From Diphasiastrum complanatum (Eukaryota > Streptophyta > Lycopodiopsida > Lycopodiales > Lycopodiaceae): a stretch of DNA of 64,000 nt. Position numbers and translations under genes: made by a program. Under the pieces are notes generated by a model, which had not been told where the DNA came from, did not search any database, and saw only the letters and a program-made list of their open reading frames with translations. Within the stretch, counting starts at the first letter, position 1. Each line of letters begins with the position of its first letter. The stretch lies in the NCBI GenBank assembly GCA_029204225.1, contig CM055092.1, positions 62,646,692 to 62,710,691 on the forward strand, written 5' to 3'. Positions 22,555-35,264 of the stretch are shown here, one piece after another.

Positions 22555-22865
22555 AGTCCGACCGACTCCTCTCAGTTTGATCTCGACTGAGTCCTCTCAG
22601 TCCCGAGTCCTGACTTAACGTCTCGACCGAACCTGACTTAACATCTCGACCGAGCCCTGACTTAACATCTCTACTGAGTTTTGGCATTGATTTTCAACCG
22701 AGCCAACACTTGGCTACATCTCAACCGGACCGACCCTTACTCTCAAATCTCGACCGAGTCCAGACATCAAATCTCAACCGAGTCCTTTCGAACTTGACAT
22801 CTCGACCGAGCCTTTCGAACTTGACATCTCGACCGAGCCAAGTACCTACTTGCAAGTCAACTGAG
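22555..22865 (+). repeat. Degenerate minisatellite with core CTCGACCGAG
   Basis: More than ten variants of ATCTCRACCGAGYC occur in 300 bp. The last units are near-identical at 27 bp spacing (ACTTGACATCTCGACCGAGC at about 22793 and 22820). It lies just upstream of a gypsy gag remnant and may belong to its LTR or leader. Confidence 0.7.
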
Positions 22866-22989
22866 TGTTTGACTAGACTTTTGGCTAAACCATTTGGCAC
22901 AAATATCAGCCAAGATTTTTGCACTATCCATCACCTAAATACTATGCAATCTGGTTACATACTAAACACCAACATCTGAGCACTGTCCA

Positions 22990-23925
22990 TTTGTCCCAAT
23001 TTTCATACCGAGTCGAAAAAAAAAATAGCAAACTCTACAGGCCTCACAAGATGGATCGTCATTACGATCCCAATTCGACAGAAGACTATCCACCCGAGAT
23101 GGTGTCACCTCCTACTGAGCTAGCTAGACAATAAGTTCTCTCACATGAAATCACAAGTACATGAACCTCTCACAAACCCATTCGAGAGATGGGAATCCAC
23201 TCGAGCAAACACTTCATATGACCGCGCCCATTTTCATGCTGCTGAGTCATCACACGCAAGAGCTCATCTAAATGGGGCTTTTGCAAACCATGTACCTCGT
23301 ACTGAAAAATGTACACCAAAGCTAGATCTTCCCAAGAACGACGAAAACTCGGACCCTCAGAGATTTCTACAAGTCTTTGAGAATGCTTGCGACATTTATG
23401 GAGAGACATCTCACGAAGCAATGGTCCAACTTTTCTCGATGACCATGATCGATCGCGCACTTGAATGGTTTTTCAATCTTGATTGTGAAGATAAACTTGA
23501 TTTGTCTATCCTAAAAGAGTCCTTCATCAAACGTTTCAAACCATTTTGTTTGATTGAAAGTCACTTTGTCAAATTGAGTAATATCAAAATGACGAAAAAG
23601 TACGCGACTACATTGAATGATTCAAACGTCACAAGAGTCAAGTACAAGAGCAACCTACCGAGACCATGCTCATCATCTGGTTCTTAGTCGGACTTCCCAG
23701 ATGGATTAGACGTGAGCTAAGATCTAACGATGAATACACGTCCTTTAAGATAGCCATGTCTGATGCCATCCGAGAAAAAGATGAAGGATCGGATGTTGAG
23801 GATCCTAGAGAATGGAGAGCACATCATGCTGTCCACGAATCAAAGCCGACCGAGGACACTCAGGATCAGCTTTGGAAATCCCAAATGGAGTTGCTTAATC
23901 AGCAACACCAAATGTAGATGGAGAA
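22990..23925 (+). mobile_element. Ty3/gypsy gag remnant
   Basis: The main frame (23145-23687) holds a retrotransposon gag domain: DPQRFLQVFENACDIYG, MTMIDRALEWFFNL and LKESFIKRFKPF. A frameshift near 23600-23690 moves the rest (LVGLPRWIRREL, FKIAMSDAIREKDE) to a second frame ending at 23917. No protease or RT follows; copia sequence abuts at about 23940. Confidence 0.75.
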
Positions 23926-23939
23926 ACTCATGTAATATT

Positions 23940-24370
23940 GATGACATAAGATCTACTAGTGGTCATACATTCAATTATGGTACAGTTGCAGTTTCATGGA
24001 GCATCAGAAAACAACCTACAATAGTCTTATCTTTGATGAAAGCTGAATATCATGCACTCAACAATGCTACACAAGAAGCAGTATGGTTATGAAGATTGCT
24101 TGTTGATTTTAGTCAACATAGATGGATGTGACTACTACAAAGCTGCATTCACCTTGCCAAAAATCTGGTTTTACATGTTCAAACCAAGCACATCAAAATA
24201 CATTATCACTTTGTTTGAGAGAAAATTCTTGATGGAGCCATTGATCTTGTTTTCTGTAAATCTGAAGATCAAGTGACAGATATTTTTACTAAGTCATTAG
24301 GTAGATGTGAATTTGAAAATTTTCACACTCTATTAGGAATATATAACTTACCAACATTATTGCTTCAGGC
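23940..24370 (+). mobile_element. Copia RNase H and 3' end fragment
   Basis: RSTSGHTFNYGTVAVSWSIR and LSLMKAEYHALNNATQEAVW are the copia RNase H. In a shifted frame follow TKHIKIHYHFV and EDQVTDIFTKSLGRCEFEN, the usual polyprotein C-terminus. Confidence 0.8.
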
Positions 24371-24379
24371 TAATTATAC

Positions 24380-25470
24380 TTCAAACCAAAATTCAATATC
24401 CCTCGAATGTACATGAGAATACGTTTAGCAAACTTACAGTGTGCTTGACTAGGATCTTGCATAAATTTACTTACAACACCAACAACATAAGAAATATTAG
24501 GTTGTGTATGTGTCAAGTAAATCAAACTACCCACCAGCTACATGTACAAATGCATCCACTTTCTGAGATTCATCAGATGCAGTAAGCTTCGTGTTGACAT
24601 TCATCAGTGTGCTTTAAGGCACAATTCTGCATATTGAACCTATAAAACAAATCTGTGTATTTGCTTTGTGTAAAAAAGAAGACGTCTTCTTTTTTGCCAT
24701 ACTTCAATGCCAAAACAATAGTGCATCAATTCTAGATCGATCATATCAAAAGCATTGGACAGATCTGATTTGATTTCATCTACTAAACTCTCAATACTTC
24801 ATGTAATAATCAAATCATCGACAAACAAAACAATGAACACTATATCGAATGTGAAGATTAGGATCAACGTTACTCTTTATCATTCCCCTTTGTTTAAAGT
24901 GTTCATCAATGCAAGAGTACCACGCCCTGGTGCTTGCTTCAATAAATAAATGGCTTTGTTGAGCTTACAAACAAGATGTTCTCTCCCTGGCTCAATAAAT
25001 CCTTGAGGTTGTTCTAAATACACCTCTTCATCCAACACTCCATTAAGGAAAGTAGATTTAACGTCTATTTGTTGGATCTTCCAACCATAGAAAGCAAAAA
25101 TAGCAATAATAGAACGTATAGTTACCATCTTATCTCTAATCTTGTAGGAGGTTTCCAAAGTCTACTTGATTTTTTGAGCTCTCCATGCTTGCTAGATTCG
25201 GTAGGTACTCTCTTAGGAATTTTAGCATCAAGCTTGTCTTTGTCTATTGGATCTTCCGCATCATTATCTACTTCCTTCTTGACTTTTATTTTCACTCCAT
25301 CATCAAAAGGTTCAATGATTGCTTCAGTTTGTTCACCTTGACCCGTCTCGTCAATTGTAGCATCCCTAAAAATCACAAGCTTTTGTTCCTTCATGTCATA
25401 AATCATGTATGCCTTGGCCTTCTCATCATATCCAAGGAAAATACACTTGACAGTTTAGTTAGAATTAAAG
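24380..25470 (-). mobile_element. Copia integrase C-terminus/reverse transcriptase fragment
   Basis: On the minus strand, from 25470, the sequence reads CIFLGYDEKAKAYMIYDMKE, an acidic linker, IRSIIAIFAFYGWKIQQIDV, LNGVLDEEVYLEQPQGFI and LVCKLNKAIYLLKQAPG. This is the expected order from integrase into RT. It breaks near 24900, with weaker RT-like sequence to 24380. Confidence 0.75.
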
Positions 25471-25479
25471 TAGAATCAT

Positions 25480-25725
25480 TGTGTTACTGTACTATGGTTC
25501 CTATCAATGGATAAGGATCAGTTGGCCTCGCCACAAGGCAAGTCGACGGGACACGCGTCCCGCCAACGGCAACCTGGGTCATGCATGGGTTGCCTGAGTG
25601 AACAACTATATGTACAGTGTAATTTCATTTTGAGAAATACAGTTGCTATGTGAGCTTGTTGTGGAGAGTGTTTTCTGTCTGTGTTACTGTGTAGCATGAT
25701 CTGTGTTCCTGTGCAAAGCAAATTC
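25480..25725 (+). repeat. Probable 5' LTR of copia element A
   Basis: Non-coding sequence immediately upstream of a primer-binding site, with repeats of TGTGTTACTGT/CTGTGTTCCTGTG. Exact ends are uncertain and no matching 3' LTR was found in the window. Confidence 0.5.
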
Positions 25726-25730
25726 TAAGT

Positions 25731-25742
25731 TGGTATCAGAGC
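25731..25742 (+). promoter_or_regulatory. Primer-binding site (initiator tRNA-Met)
   Basis: TGGTATCAGAGC is the standard Ty1/copia primer-binding site complementary to the 3' end of initiator tRNA-Met. It lies about 780 bp upstream of the gag ATG. Confidence 0.85.
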
Positions 25743-26514
25743 CGTATAGGGAGTGTACACAGTACAACATCGCCGTTGAAGAGAGCTTCGGGAGAACTGT
25801 CTTCTGAGAGTTCGGGGTTTACGGCGGGTTGAAGACGGAAAGAGAAGCACTGGTGCACGGTTTCTAGTTTATAGAGGCTTGCTAAGCTCAGCAGAGGGAT
25901 TATTAGCCTGAGGTTCAATGCCCAGATGCACTTTGGACCTTTGGATGAGGTGTCAAATGCATCGACGGTCCAGAACTTGTGATGGGAGAGAAACTTGGAC
26001 CACAAGATTTGGTTCAGCCATTGGATGGGCATTGAACAGAGCTCTGAAGAAGTGAAGTGCATTCTGGCCTTCAACCTCATTAAAAATTTTCATACTAAAA
26101 GTTGAGTTGGGTCCCTTCACAAGTGAAGAGTGAAGTTTCTTCAAGCAAAAACTAGAAAAGTCTCTAGTTTTGGGTCCTTTGCCCTTTTTGACCCAAACGA
26201 AAGGCTATAACTTCCAAACGAAGGGCACCCGAACTGTACCTGCAAGTACTGTACATCAAAACAGAGTGATTGCAGTGGAGAAAGTGTTCGAAGTACGCCA
26301 GAAGTGATTTCACCATTCCACTGGACATGTTGTTGGGAGTTGTCAACTGAGTGTATTTCGGAAGGCAACGCCGATTTGGCTTTCAAATTGGTGGAAAAGC
26401 GGCGAGTGGCCTGGTAAGGGAAAAAGTGCAGGTCATTATTTTCAACTTCTGACATCACTGTTGGCCTCAACGTACTGTTCTTAGCCTAAGGCAGAATTTT
26501 CAAGCAGTTTTGCG

Positions 26515-29500
26515 ATGGCAAACATGGGAGAGTCCATTTTGAGTGAAAGTAGCAAATTGGATGGGATTTCCAACTATGCAGTGTGGAAATTCAAAATGAA
26601 AAACATATTGATGGAGAAAGACGTGTGGGAAGTCGTCACAGGTGATGAGATAAGGCCGCGAAATGAAGCAGATATCAAAGTGTTTGACAAAAAGATGAGG
26701 AAAGCTTTGACTTTCATTAACTTGTCAGTGAAGGACCACATCATTACCCACATTTCTGATGTTGTTACACCCAGATAGGCATGGGATGTGCTAAAGGAGC
26801 AGTTCGAGACGTCAAATCCATCAAGAATCATGTTTCTGAAGTCAAAGTTGAATAGTGCCCGCATGGAGCAAGGAGAGCACATTCAGACGTACATGACCAG
26901 AATCAAGACAATGAGAGATGAACTGCATTCTATTGGTGAGCGCATACGTGATGTGGAGCTGGTGCACAATGCATTGTGCGGCATTGCAGGACCCTATCAG
27001 ATGTTTGTGAGCAGAATAGCATCAAGAGAAAGATTGCCAACCTTTGATGAGCTCACAGGAATCTTGATGCAGGAAGAGCAATGACGAGAAATGGTGAAAA
27101 AAATACTGACGATCAGGCACTTGCGACATGCCAATAACAAGGCAAGAGCAAGGGCAAGAAGAAGTCTAAGCAACAATTTGCCAAGTCTCAGGAGGATGAG
27201 GGATCTTCCAGTAAAACTAAGAAGAAAGGCAAGTGCTTCCATTGTGGTAAAAAGGGCCATTGGAAGAGTGAATGTCACAAATTCCTGGCGGAACAAGGCA
27301 AGGGGAAACCAAAACAAGTAGGTAACCTTGTCGATGAGGGTGAGATTGAAGACTCTAGCGTCTTCATATCTGCATTGTCATCTAATCAAGATGATCAAGC
27401 ATGGTATATTGACTCGGGAGCAACAAGACACATGACAGGTAACAAGAATTGGTTCAGTAGTTTGAAGGTGTTGGATAATGGAACATCTATTTCACAAGCA
27501 AATGGTGAGGTGTGCAAGATCAAGGGGATAGGCACCGTTTCAATCCACCTACCTGATGGCAAAAGCAAGATGATTAGGGAGGTACTTTACGTACCAGGTT
27601 TGAAGAAAAATCTACTTTCTATTGGAGTCATTACTGATCAAAAGTTGAAAGTAGAATTCGCCCATGATCGTTGCTTTGTGAAGGATGTGAGCCAAAAGTT
27701 CAAAGTTATTGCGGATGGAGTAAGCATCGAGAAAAGTTCAATAAAGGGGGTGTTGCAAGAGCAAAGAACATCCTGGATTTAATCCACATAGATTTATGCG
27801 GGCCTATGAGGACCATGTCCTTAGGTAAAGCCTTTTGTTTCATGACCTTTATTGATGATATGTCACGTAAGACAAAATGATATCTGATTTCTTCTTCAAG
27901 AAGTAGATCCATGTCTTACGTGACATATCATCAATAAAGGTCACGTAAGACAGAATGATATCTGATTTCTTCTTCAAGAAGTAGATCCATGTCTTGACAC
28001 GTTTCATGACCTTTATTGATGATATGTCACGTAATGACTTGAGGAAACATTCACAAAGAAGAAGCCAAAGGTGAACCACTTGTGAATCTTTGGATGTAAG
28101 GCCTTTGTACACATTCCTAAGGAAGAGAGATGTAAACTTGATGTAAAAGCTATCAAGTGCATATTTCTAGGATATGATGATCATGTGAAGGGCTATAGAT
28201 GTTTTGATCCAGTCGAAAACAAAATCCATATAAGCCGTGATGTTATCTTTGATGAATCCAAGATGTATGAAGACGAGGATGCTGAGAAGATGGATGTGCA
28301 TCCACTGGGAAAGATGGTATAGTGAGGATACCACCTGATGATGATCCATTCATTGACCTTCCGAGTGATGAACATGAGGATACATCTCAAGATACTACTA
28401 CTCAACCTCAAGAAACAGGTTGGAGAGGTAGGGACAAACCTTTTGGTGCAAGAAGGATTGAAGTTGCAGGTGACAAACGCAAGGAGAAGGATGTACCGTG
28501 GGATACATTTTCACCAGGAAGCCGATCACCTGACAGGAAGCCCCCTAAGTGGTTTGAGAGATTGTTGGAGAGCCGCAACATAGATGACTTTCCAGGATCA
28601 TCTAACCAGGGAGAGCTACGAAGATCAACAAGAGAGAAGACACTACCTGAAAGGTATGAAGCAAATTGTGCTCTCTTATCTAGCATTATTCAAAGCAAAG
28701 AACCTTCGACTTATGGTGAAGCGAAGGATGATGACATTTGGGTCAAGGCCATGGGAGAGGAGATGAAGTCAATTGCTAAGCATAGCACATGGGACTTAGT
28801 AGAACCACCAGTTGGCAAGAAACCCATTGGTTGCAAATGGGTATACAGGACTAAGTACCATGCAGATGGAAATATAGCGAAGCACAAAGCAAGATTGGTG
28901 ATCAAAGGGTACGCACAAAATAAAGGCATCGACTATGAGGAGACCTTTGCGCCGGTTTTTAAGTGGAATACTCTACGTCTACTTAATGCTTTAGCTTCAC
29001 ATTTTGGTTGGCCTTTGCATTAGATGGATGGGAAATCTGCTTTTATAAATGGTGAGTTAGAAGAAGAAGTGTTCATGGATCAACCTGAAGGCTTTGTAAC
29101 GAAGGGACATGAAAATAAAGTATGTTGCTTGAAGAAAGCACTTTATGGTCTTAAACAAGCACCATGTGCGTGGTATAGCAGGATTGATGCCTACTTTCGT
29201 TCAAAAGGGATGGTGAGAACACATTCTGATTCAAATCTATATGTCTTATGCTTTGATGGTATGGTTGCTTTGATTGCTCTTTATGTTGATGACTTGATTA
29301 TTACGGGAAATAATCAAGAGATGATAGACATGATCAAGAAAGACCTCATGGAACAATTCGAGATGACAGATCTCAGCCTGATGCATTATTGCCTAGGAGT
29401 AGAAGTGTGGCAAAAAGGACATGAAGTGGGTTTAACACAGGTGAAGTATGTCAAAGAGTTGCTACACAGGTTTAGGTTGAAGGATTGCAAACCAGTAAAC

Positions 29501-30170
29501 ACTCCAATTGAACTAGGTAAAAAGCTTTCTAAGCTTGATGAGTCACAGTCATTTGATGCTACGCTATATAGACAGTTAGTAGGGAGCTTGATTTACCTTA
29601 CCACGACTAGACCAGATATATGCTATGTTGTTGGCATTGTAAGTCAGTTTATGGCAGCACCTACGAAAACGCATTGGAAGGCAGCTAAACGCATTTTGTG
29701 TTATGTGAAAGGCACTTCAAAGTATGGCTTGATTTATAGGAAGCATGATGGTTTACTTGAGTTGTGTGGCTATGTGGATGCGGATTGGGGATGTGACTAT
29801 GATGATCGTAGATCCACCATAGGGTATGTATTCCAGTTTTGTGGTAGTTGCTTTTCCTGGTCTAGTAAGAAGCAAAGTACAATTGCTCTTTCTACCATAG
29901 AAGCAGAGTATAAGGCAATGTGTAGTGCAGCACAGGAATTGGAAGACAAAGCTATATGGTTGAGACAAATCTTGGAAGAAATTGGCATGAAGCAGAAAAA
30001 TCCCACGACTTTACATAGCGACAGTTAGAGTGGCATTCAGCTAGCAAAGAATCCAGTGTTCCATGCGAGAACTAAACACATTGAGATTCAGTATCACTTC
30101 ATACGTGAGAGGCTGCTAAGTCGTGAAATTCATGTTGTTCATTGTAACACAGAAGAACAACTAGCTGATT
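26515..30170 (+). pseudogene. Copia element A gag-pol, nearly complete but broken
   Basis: Gag starts at 26515 (MANMGESILSES) with LDGISNYAVWKFKMKNILM. A CCHC knuckle follows (CFHCGKKGHWKSECH, about 27235). The protease has WYIDSGATRHMTG (27405), and the integrase start DLIHIDLCGPM is at 27775. The integrase core is largely lost to a foldback rearrangement at 27844-28040. Integrase C-terminus, linker and RT follow: CKWVYRTKYHADGNIAKHKA, MDGKSAFINGE, ALYVDDLIITGN with the YVDD catalytic box, then RNase H (LSTIEAEYKAMCSA). In-frame stops are at 26776, 27082, 29021 and 30026, most readable as C-to-T changes. Homology ends abruptly at about 30175, before any 3' LTR. Confidence 0.9.
27844..28040. 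repeat. Foldback within copia integrase
   Basis: A 30-nt arm (27844-27873, GACCTTTATTGATGATATGT...) recurs inverted at 27913-27942 and directly from 28008. A 43-nt block starting AATGATATCTGATTTCTTCT is also present twice (about 27875 and 27953), in antisense to the integrase frame. Confidence 0.85.
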
Positions 30171-30174
30171 TATT

Positions 30175-31034
30175 GCTCAGACAACAGATGCAGACCCTGT
30201 AGGCTTCTTTGCAGGAGGAACGACATGTGCGAGCTACTTTGCAGAGTAGTAACGAGGAACTGAGCGACAAACTCGACAATGCTATTACTGACAGGGAGAG
30301 TGCCGAAAAAAATCAAAGACAGCTCTAGGACTCTGTTGTCAAGCTGCAGAATTCTGCAAATATGTTGAGGAGAGGCAACCAAATCTATATGAGACAGGCC
30401 GAAGAGGCAATTCTATGGCGGATAAGCGCCAAAGTCACATTGGGAGTTTGTGTATCTCATGGGAGATACATGATCGACCCAATCGCTTGGAAAGGTATCC
30501 AAGAAAGAATGATCCAAACCTTTCAGCTGCAATATCTACAACCCTAGATGGTTGCATACAAGAAATTGAAAGAAGAACTGGAAGAGGCCAAGTTCCAATC
30601 GAGCCAAGTCTAGAATTTTGAAGAGGAAGAACCTGTCCAGCGCCAGGACCAGTCTACGTAGAAGGCCATCCAGATAGATATTATTTTTAAGCAAATCCTA
30701 AAAGATCAAGAGGTGCAGACAGATGCTGAGGATGCTGCGAAGCCAATAGCAATCAGAAACACAACTGCTGCATACCAACCAGCAACGCTAGCAATCATTT
30801 CGCAGCAGGCTGAAGCATCACATAGTGGAGTTGTCAAGAGGAAGAACAAGGTAGTGTATTCACTACTAAAGAAAGAATTTCAGACATTCCAGCAAGAGCT
30901 AACATTTTTTCTTCCACCTTTTTGTAGTCCAGAACTCCAGTGGAAAATGGATTACCTTCTTTTACCTAAATTTTTTGGTTATACAAATACTCATCCAGAG
31001 CTGGAAAAATATTGTTTTCAAATGTTTTTAGGTA

Positions 31035-31097
<63 letters not shown>

Positions 31098-31860
31098 CCT
31101 GTGACGACATGGATATAGTTAGTTTGCACATTGAACTTATTCTAGACAATGGCAAGAGCAAAGACATCTTTTTGGTGCACTGTGAGTTTGGCCCAAAAAG
31201 AGTTTAGGTTAGAAAAAGTCCAAGGGCTTTCCCATTGTTTCGGAATGAGCTAGACTCAATTAACATTTTGATGTTTTGATGTTAAAGAAGTTGTCCCTAG
31301 CCCTAATTTAATTCCTTCCAGAATCTCCAGTCAGCTGTTATTTTCTGATCTGTGGGAAATCTACACGGATTGGGAAGCTAACTATTCTCATTATTTGGAG
31401 GAAGTCAAAGCAAATAATATACTTCGCTCCACTAATCCAATTACTAGACCATACCATACTTACAATTATGTAAATATTGGTTCTCTTAATTCATATGCCC
31501 TTTTGTCCATTCAACAACTGTACATTAAAGGAAAATTCTCAGAATATACATATGCAGCCCTCTCACTAACTGTCCCTTCTACTGAGATGTCTAAAATCTT
31601 GTCCGAGGATAGTTGGTACACTCATCTTGAAAATAATACATTGATCGACAACCCCCTTGCACCATTGGAAAATCAAGGAATGGGAGGTTATTCGAGTCCA
31701 TTATTCCAGGAAGATTACAACTAGAAGGACAATTATTACCTTGCTACAAAAGGGATGACCTTAGAGCAAGTCAATGAAGAAATTGAAGCCCGAGCAAAGG
31801 CTATTTTCCATAGAAAACCAGCCAACAGGAAGCGACAGAGAAGAATGTAAGCAGATTGTT
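30175..31860 (+). other. Unclassified element-like coding remnant
   Basis: Immediately after the copia break, the frame reads a heptad-like coiled coil (QASLQEERHVRATLQSSNEE with LSDKLDNAITDRES nearby), interrupted by TAGs. Next are a basic-acidic stretch (30713-31207) with LKKEFQTFQQELTFFLPPF and KMDYLLLPKFFGY, interrupted by a (TA)n tract, and a third frame (31395-31724) with PYHTYNYVNIGSLNSYALLS. The last ends near KPANRKRQRRM at 31848. I recognise no family. Coiled coil, then a structured domain, then a basic tail would suit a gag/coat-type protein of a retroelement or pararetrovirus-like insertion, but that is a guess. Confidence 0.4.
31041..31092. repeat. (TA)26 microsatellite
   Basis: This is a perfect 52-bp AT dinucleotide tract inside the unclassified coding remnant; it translates as an Ile-Tyr run. 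Confidence 0.95.
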
Positions 31861-33229
31861 TGCGAGCCGCTGCACAGTTGAGGAAGGGGATATGTGGAGC
31901 CTCATGATCCCACATTATCCAAAATTATTGATTATATTGTAAAAATTTTCAATTTTTATACATGTAAATGTGCTATAGTGCCTAAATTCATGTAAAGGCC
32001 TATTTGCACTTTGTAAATTCACATTTAAGTTAGAACTCGCGACGTTTTGTGCGACGTTCTATAGAGACGCAGTAGCGGATTTGAACTGACATCTTAACGG
32101 TTGGTAAACAACATTGAGGTCGGTGATTGTTCCTATAAGGTTGAAACTTCGTGCCATTGTACTTATGCATTTGCACAGATCTGAGTATCAATAGAGAGAG
32201 AAGAGAGCTAGTTTTTATAAGCTTGAGCATTCTTTCTCTCTGTTAGCTTTTACATCATTACTTCTTATCAATTGAGCGAATACACTCTGTATGATCTGTA
32301 ACTGTTTGTGATACTGCTCTGTCTGCGTCACACATTTTCTCATGTTTTACTGAATTTTAGTCACACTAACGTGGATTTTCAGTCGTCACTAGAGAGCAAC
32401 AATTCTGACTAATGTGTGTAGGGAATTAGCCAAAGCTGTTAAGCATAACCTTAAGCAGAACTTCTTTCAATTCTGAATGAGCTATGTGTTCAGATAGTGA
32501 ACTTGTTTGATGCTCTATTCTATTTGCTTCCCGCGATAAGAACTAATTCTTTGTGTTCGATTAAGATGAATCGTTAGCCAATTCGATTTTGTTTGATGAA
32601 TCTATTTGCTAGTTGATGTCTAATCTGATTGCTTACTGTTATCCGAAGATCCTGAAAGATAAAGTAATCTTTATAATCACATACCTTGACCAAATCGTTT
32701 CACCATTGGTGTTCCTTGATGCCAATTTATCCATATATCTTTGGATAACCAGATATGTCGCTGTAGTATTCATTGTAAATATTACACATCACATTCAATT
32801 TACCATCTTACATACACTTATCATACAAAAGATGAGATTATTCTCTCTCTTGGAGAACCAATCAAATCTTTTATACTACTTAATTCATTGATTTTGTGGA
32901 AATCTATAACGACTAGGCCACCATAGATATCATCAATATATCTAACAGAATGTAAGAAACCATTCATATAAGTCATTAACCCAGCAAGTCATTTAATAAA
33001 TTGTATCTCAAAGTAGGATAGGTACCAGTTATACCTTGAGTCTATGACGCCAAGTTCTATTACCAAGTCTAATAATACAATTAACTATCAAAAATGTATT
33101 CCGTAGACATAGTAAATCCTTATCAACTGAGTTCCATTCCCTGGATAACTTTTTCAACCATGACCATTTAAAGCAGTTCGATCCTTGAACTCATCTGTAA
33201 CTAAGCTGAATATAATTAGACAGTATAAA
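31861..33229. other. Non-coding AT-rich stretch, possible promoter or LTR remnant
   Basis: Near 32190-32250, AGAGAGAAGAGAGCTAGTTT leads into a TTTTATAAGC TATA-like string, followed by CTTTCTCTCTGTTAGC. This resembles a transcription start region of a retroelement. No terminal repeat, primer site or coding family was identified. Confidence 0.3.
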
Positions 33230-34574
33230 AGCCTATGTAATCAATTTATTCATAATGGTTTTTAGTCCATCCAGTTCATCCAAAGGTATATTTTCATAGC
33301 ATTTAGATATATTAGCTGCCCACATAGAGCGGATGGTTTTGGACATGTTTAGATAGAAGTCAATAGAAGAGTTAGATTGCCAGAATAAAGTTGTTTTCGC
33401 ATTTAGGATAATCTTGTATGTTCTTGCCTTGAGGCTTGCTTCTTCCATCATGAATGGAAGCAACATACTAAGAGCTAAGTTTAGAAAAATAGCTATTGTG
33501 AGCATTGGTAATCTATCTGAACGATTCGTTATGAGCTTTGTAGGTATAGAGTAAGTAGGGTAGTGTCTCGTTCCCTATAATTTTTTTTGACAGTGTACAT
33601 AAATTAATCTTGTTTATCACAAGTAGCAAAGACAGTTCAATCAAATTATCTATACAATTTGGGAAAGGAGTAAAATTGGATCTGTATAGTCTGTCAATGG
33701 ATAGTTTCCTGACAAAATGGATACAAAGAAAGCATGGATTATGTTGTGCCTTATCTATACCATTCACATATAGATGTTTCGTAAGCCATCGCCATTCATT
33801 ATTGACATCTTTTAATCTATAAGACATATGGGTATTCTTAACATGTAACCGTTTATGTTTCTTTAGAAATTTAAGTGCATCATTTTTACAATATAAGCAT
33901 GTTCATTAACAATATCTTTATCAAAGTTTTTGTAAGTAGGTATATCTGACAGTGGGTAAGTTCTAAAGTTTGTAAGAAGTGCGAGTGGATTTGAGTTCAA
34001 TAGTTCGTGCTGGTACAAAAGGGACTTGGCAATTTTTGGATTGGCAAAATTCAAAAGTGGATTGATCACTAATGTCACAGATGTCTTAAGAAAAGGTTTC
34101 AAGTTGTGAGGCACTAGCTTCATCCATATCATCAAAGAAGACAAGAGGATGTGGAGGAGGAGGTGATTAAGGTACAACAGAAAGAGGGTCATTTTCTTTT
34201 TCAAGGCATGAAAAAACTTTTCTAATATGAGAATTATAAAATTTCTCTTCCCTCTCATATTTTTCAGCAAGCCCAGCCAAATTTGTAGCAAACATTTCAA
34301 TGGTACCCAAGGGATCGATCTTGGTTTTGCCAAATTCCAAGTACATCTTTACCCAATGTAATGTATCCAGAAGGTCTGTAAAACATAGCACCTTATCTTC
34401 AGGTCCAGCAGCGTTGCAGGTAGTATGATCTGTCAGTCTATTAATAAAATTATGCAACAAGACATCTTTTTTCATGCAAATGATCAAAGTCTGAATGAAT
34501 AGATTAGGGAGAGGAAGGGGCTCCCCATAACCTAGATTTACAGCGCCTTGATACCATCCTGAGGACGAAAACAT
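33230..34574 (-). other. Unclassified minus-strand element remnant
   Basis: From 34574 leftwards a 135-residue frame opens with GWYQGAVNLGYGEPLPLPN and contains KVLCFTDLLDTLHWVKMYLE. More frames follow with stops and shifts, including MSYRLKDVNNEWRWLTKHLY (33827) and PLYVGS. Just upstream on the minus strand is TGGTATCAAGGCGCTG, similar to a tRNA-Met primer site. Before that is AATAAAGGGTTTTAAAAGG, which could be the R region of an LTR (34720-34740). I infer a retroelement with a gag unlike any I know. Confidence 0.35.
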
Positions 34575-35264
34575 AAAACAACCCTAAGTTAGCTTATGAA
34601 TCCAAGTAAGGTAAAGGTTTTGATACTATCCCGACCAAAGGATAGTCGGATTTACACCTCAAGGATGCATAGAGAGAGATAAACAGATCAAAGCTCCTCT
34701 TGACAAGTCAAGACCAAAACCTTTTAAAACCCTTTATTCATAAACCAACAAGGAAAGACATAGCTGAAAAGTATACAATACTCATAAAGCACCGTAAAGC
34801 AAAACATATTTCAAGACATCCAGCTGGTACCTGCCACCATCCCACCACACAAAACCGCGCAAGTTAGCACAGTGAGGAAGACATATGTCAACGCTGAATG
34901 TTAGTTGTTATCCATGTACAAAATACGTTTAACTTAACTAATTAGCTTGTATTGTAAATATCATTTTATAGTTTGATCTTCCTTTTCTGACAGTTGGTTA
35001 TATTGATAGGGCAAACCATATCGATACCGTATCAGGGCGAATGCCATGCTGATCAGTTTAATGGTTATGGTCCTTTTCTTGAATATAAATACAACATCAT
35101 GCATTAGAAATTAAGCAGTATAAGAAATGTAACAAATTGCAAACGAATAGGCAGCTTGGACCAGTACATGAAGTTTGGGACAAATCCATGCCATAGCAAC
35201 CTTCGTATCTGTAGACAGATAGAGTATGGTTCACGTAACTTCTTGAGCACATCCATTGACATTC
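34575..35264. other. Spacer; possible minus-strand LTR (34590-34870)
   Basis: No gene is seen. The part next to the unclassified minus-strand element is LTR-like by position only. Confidence 0.25.
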
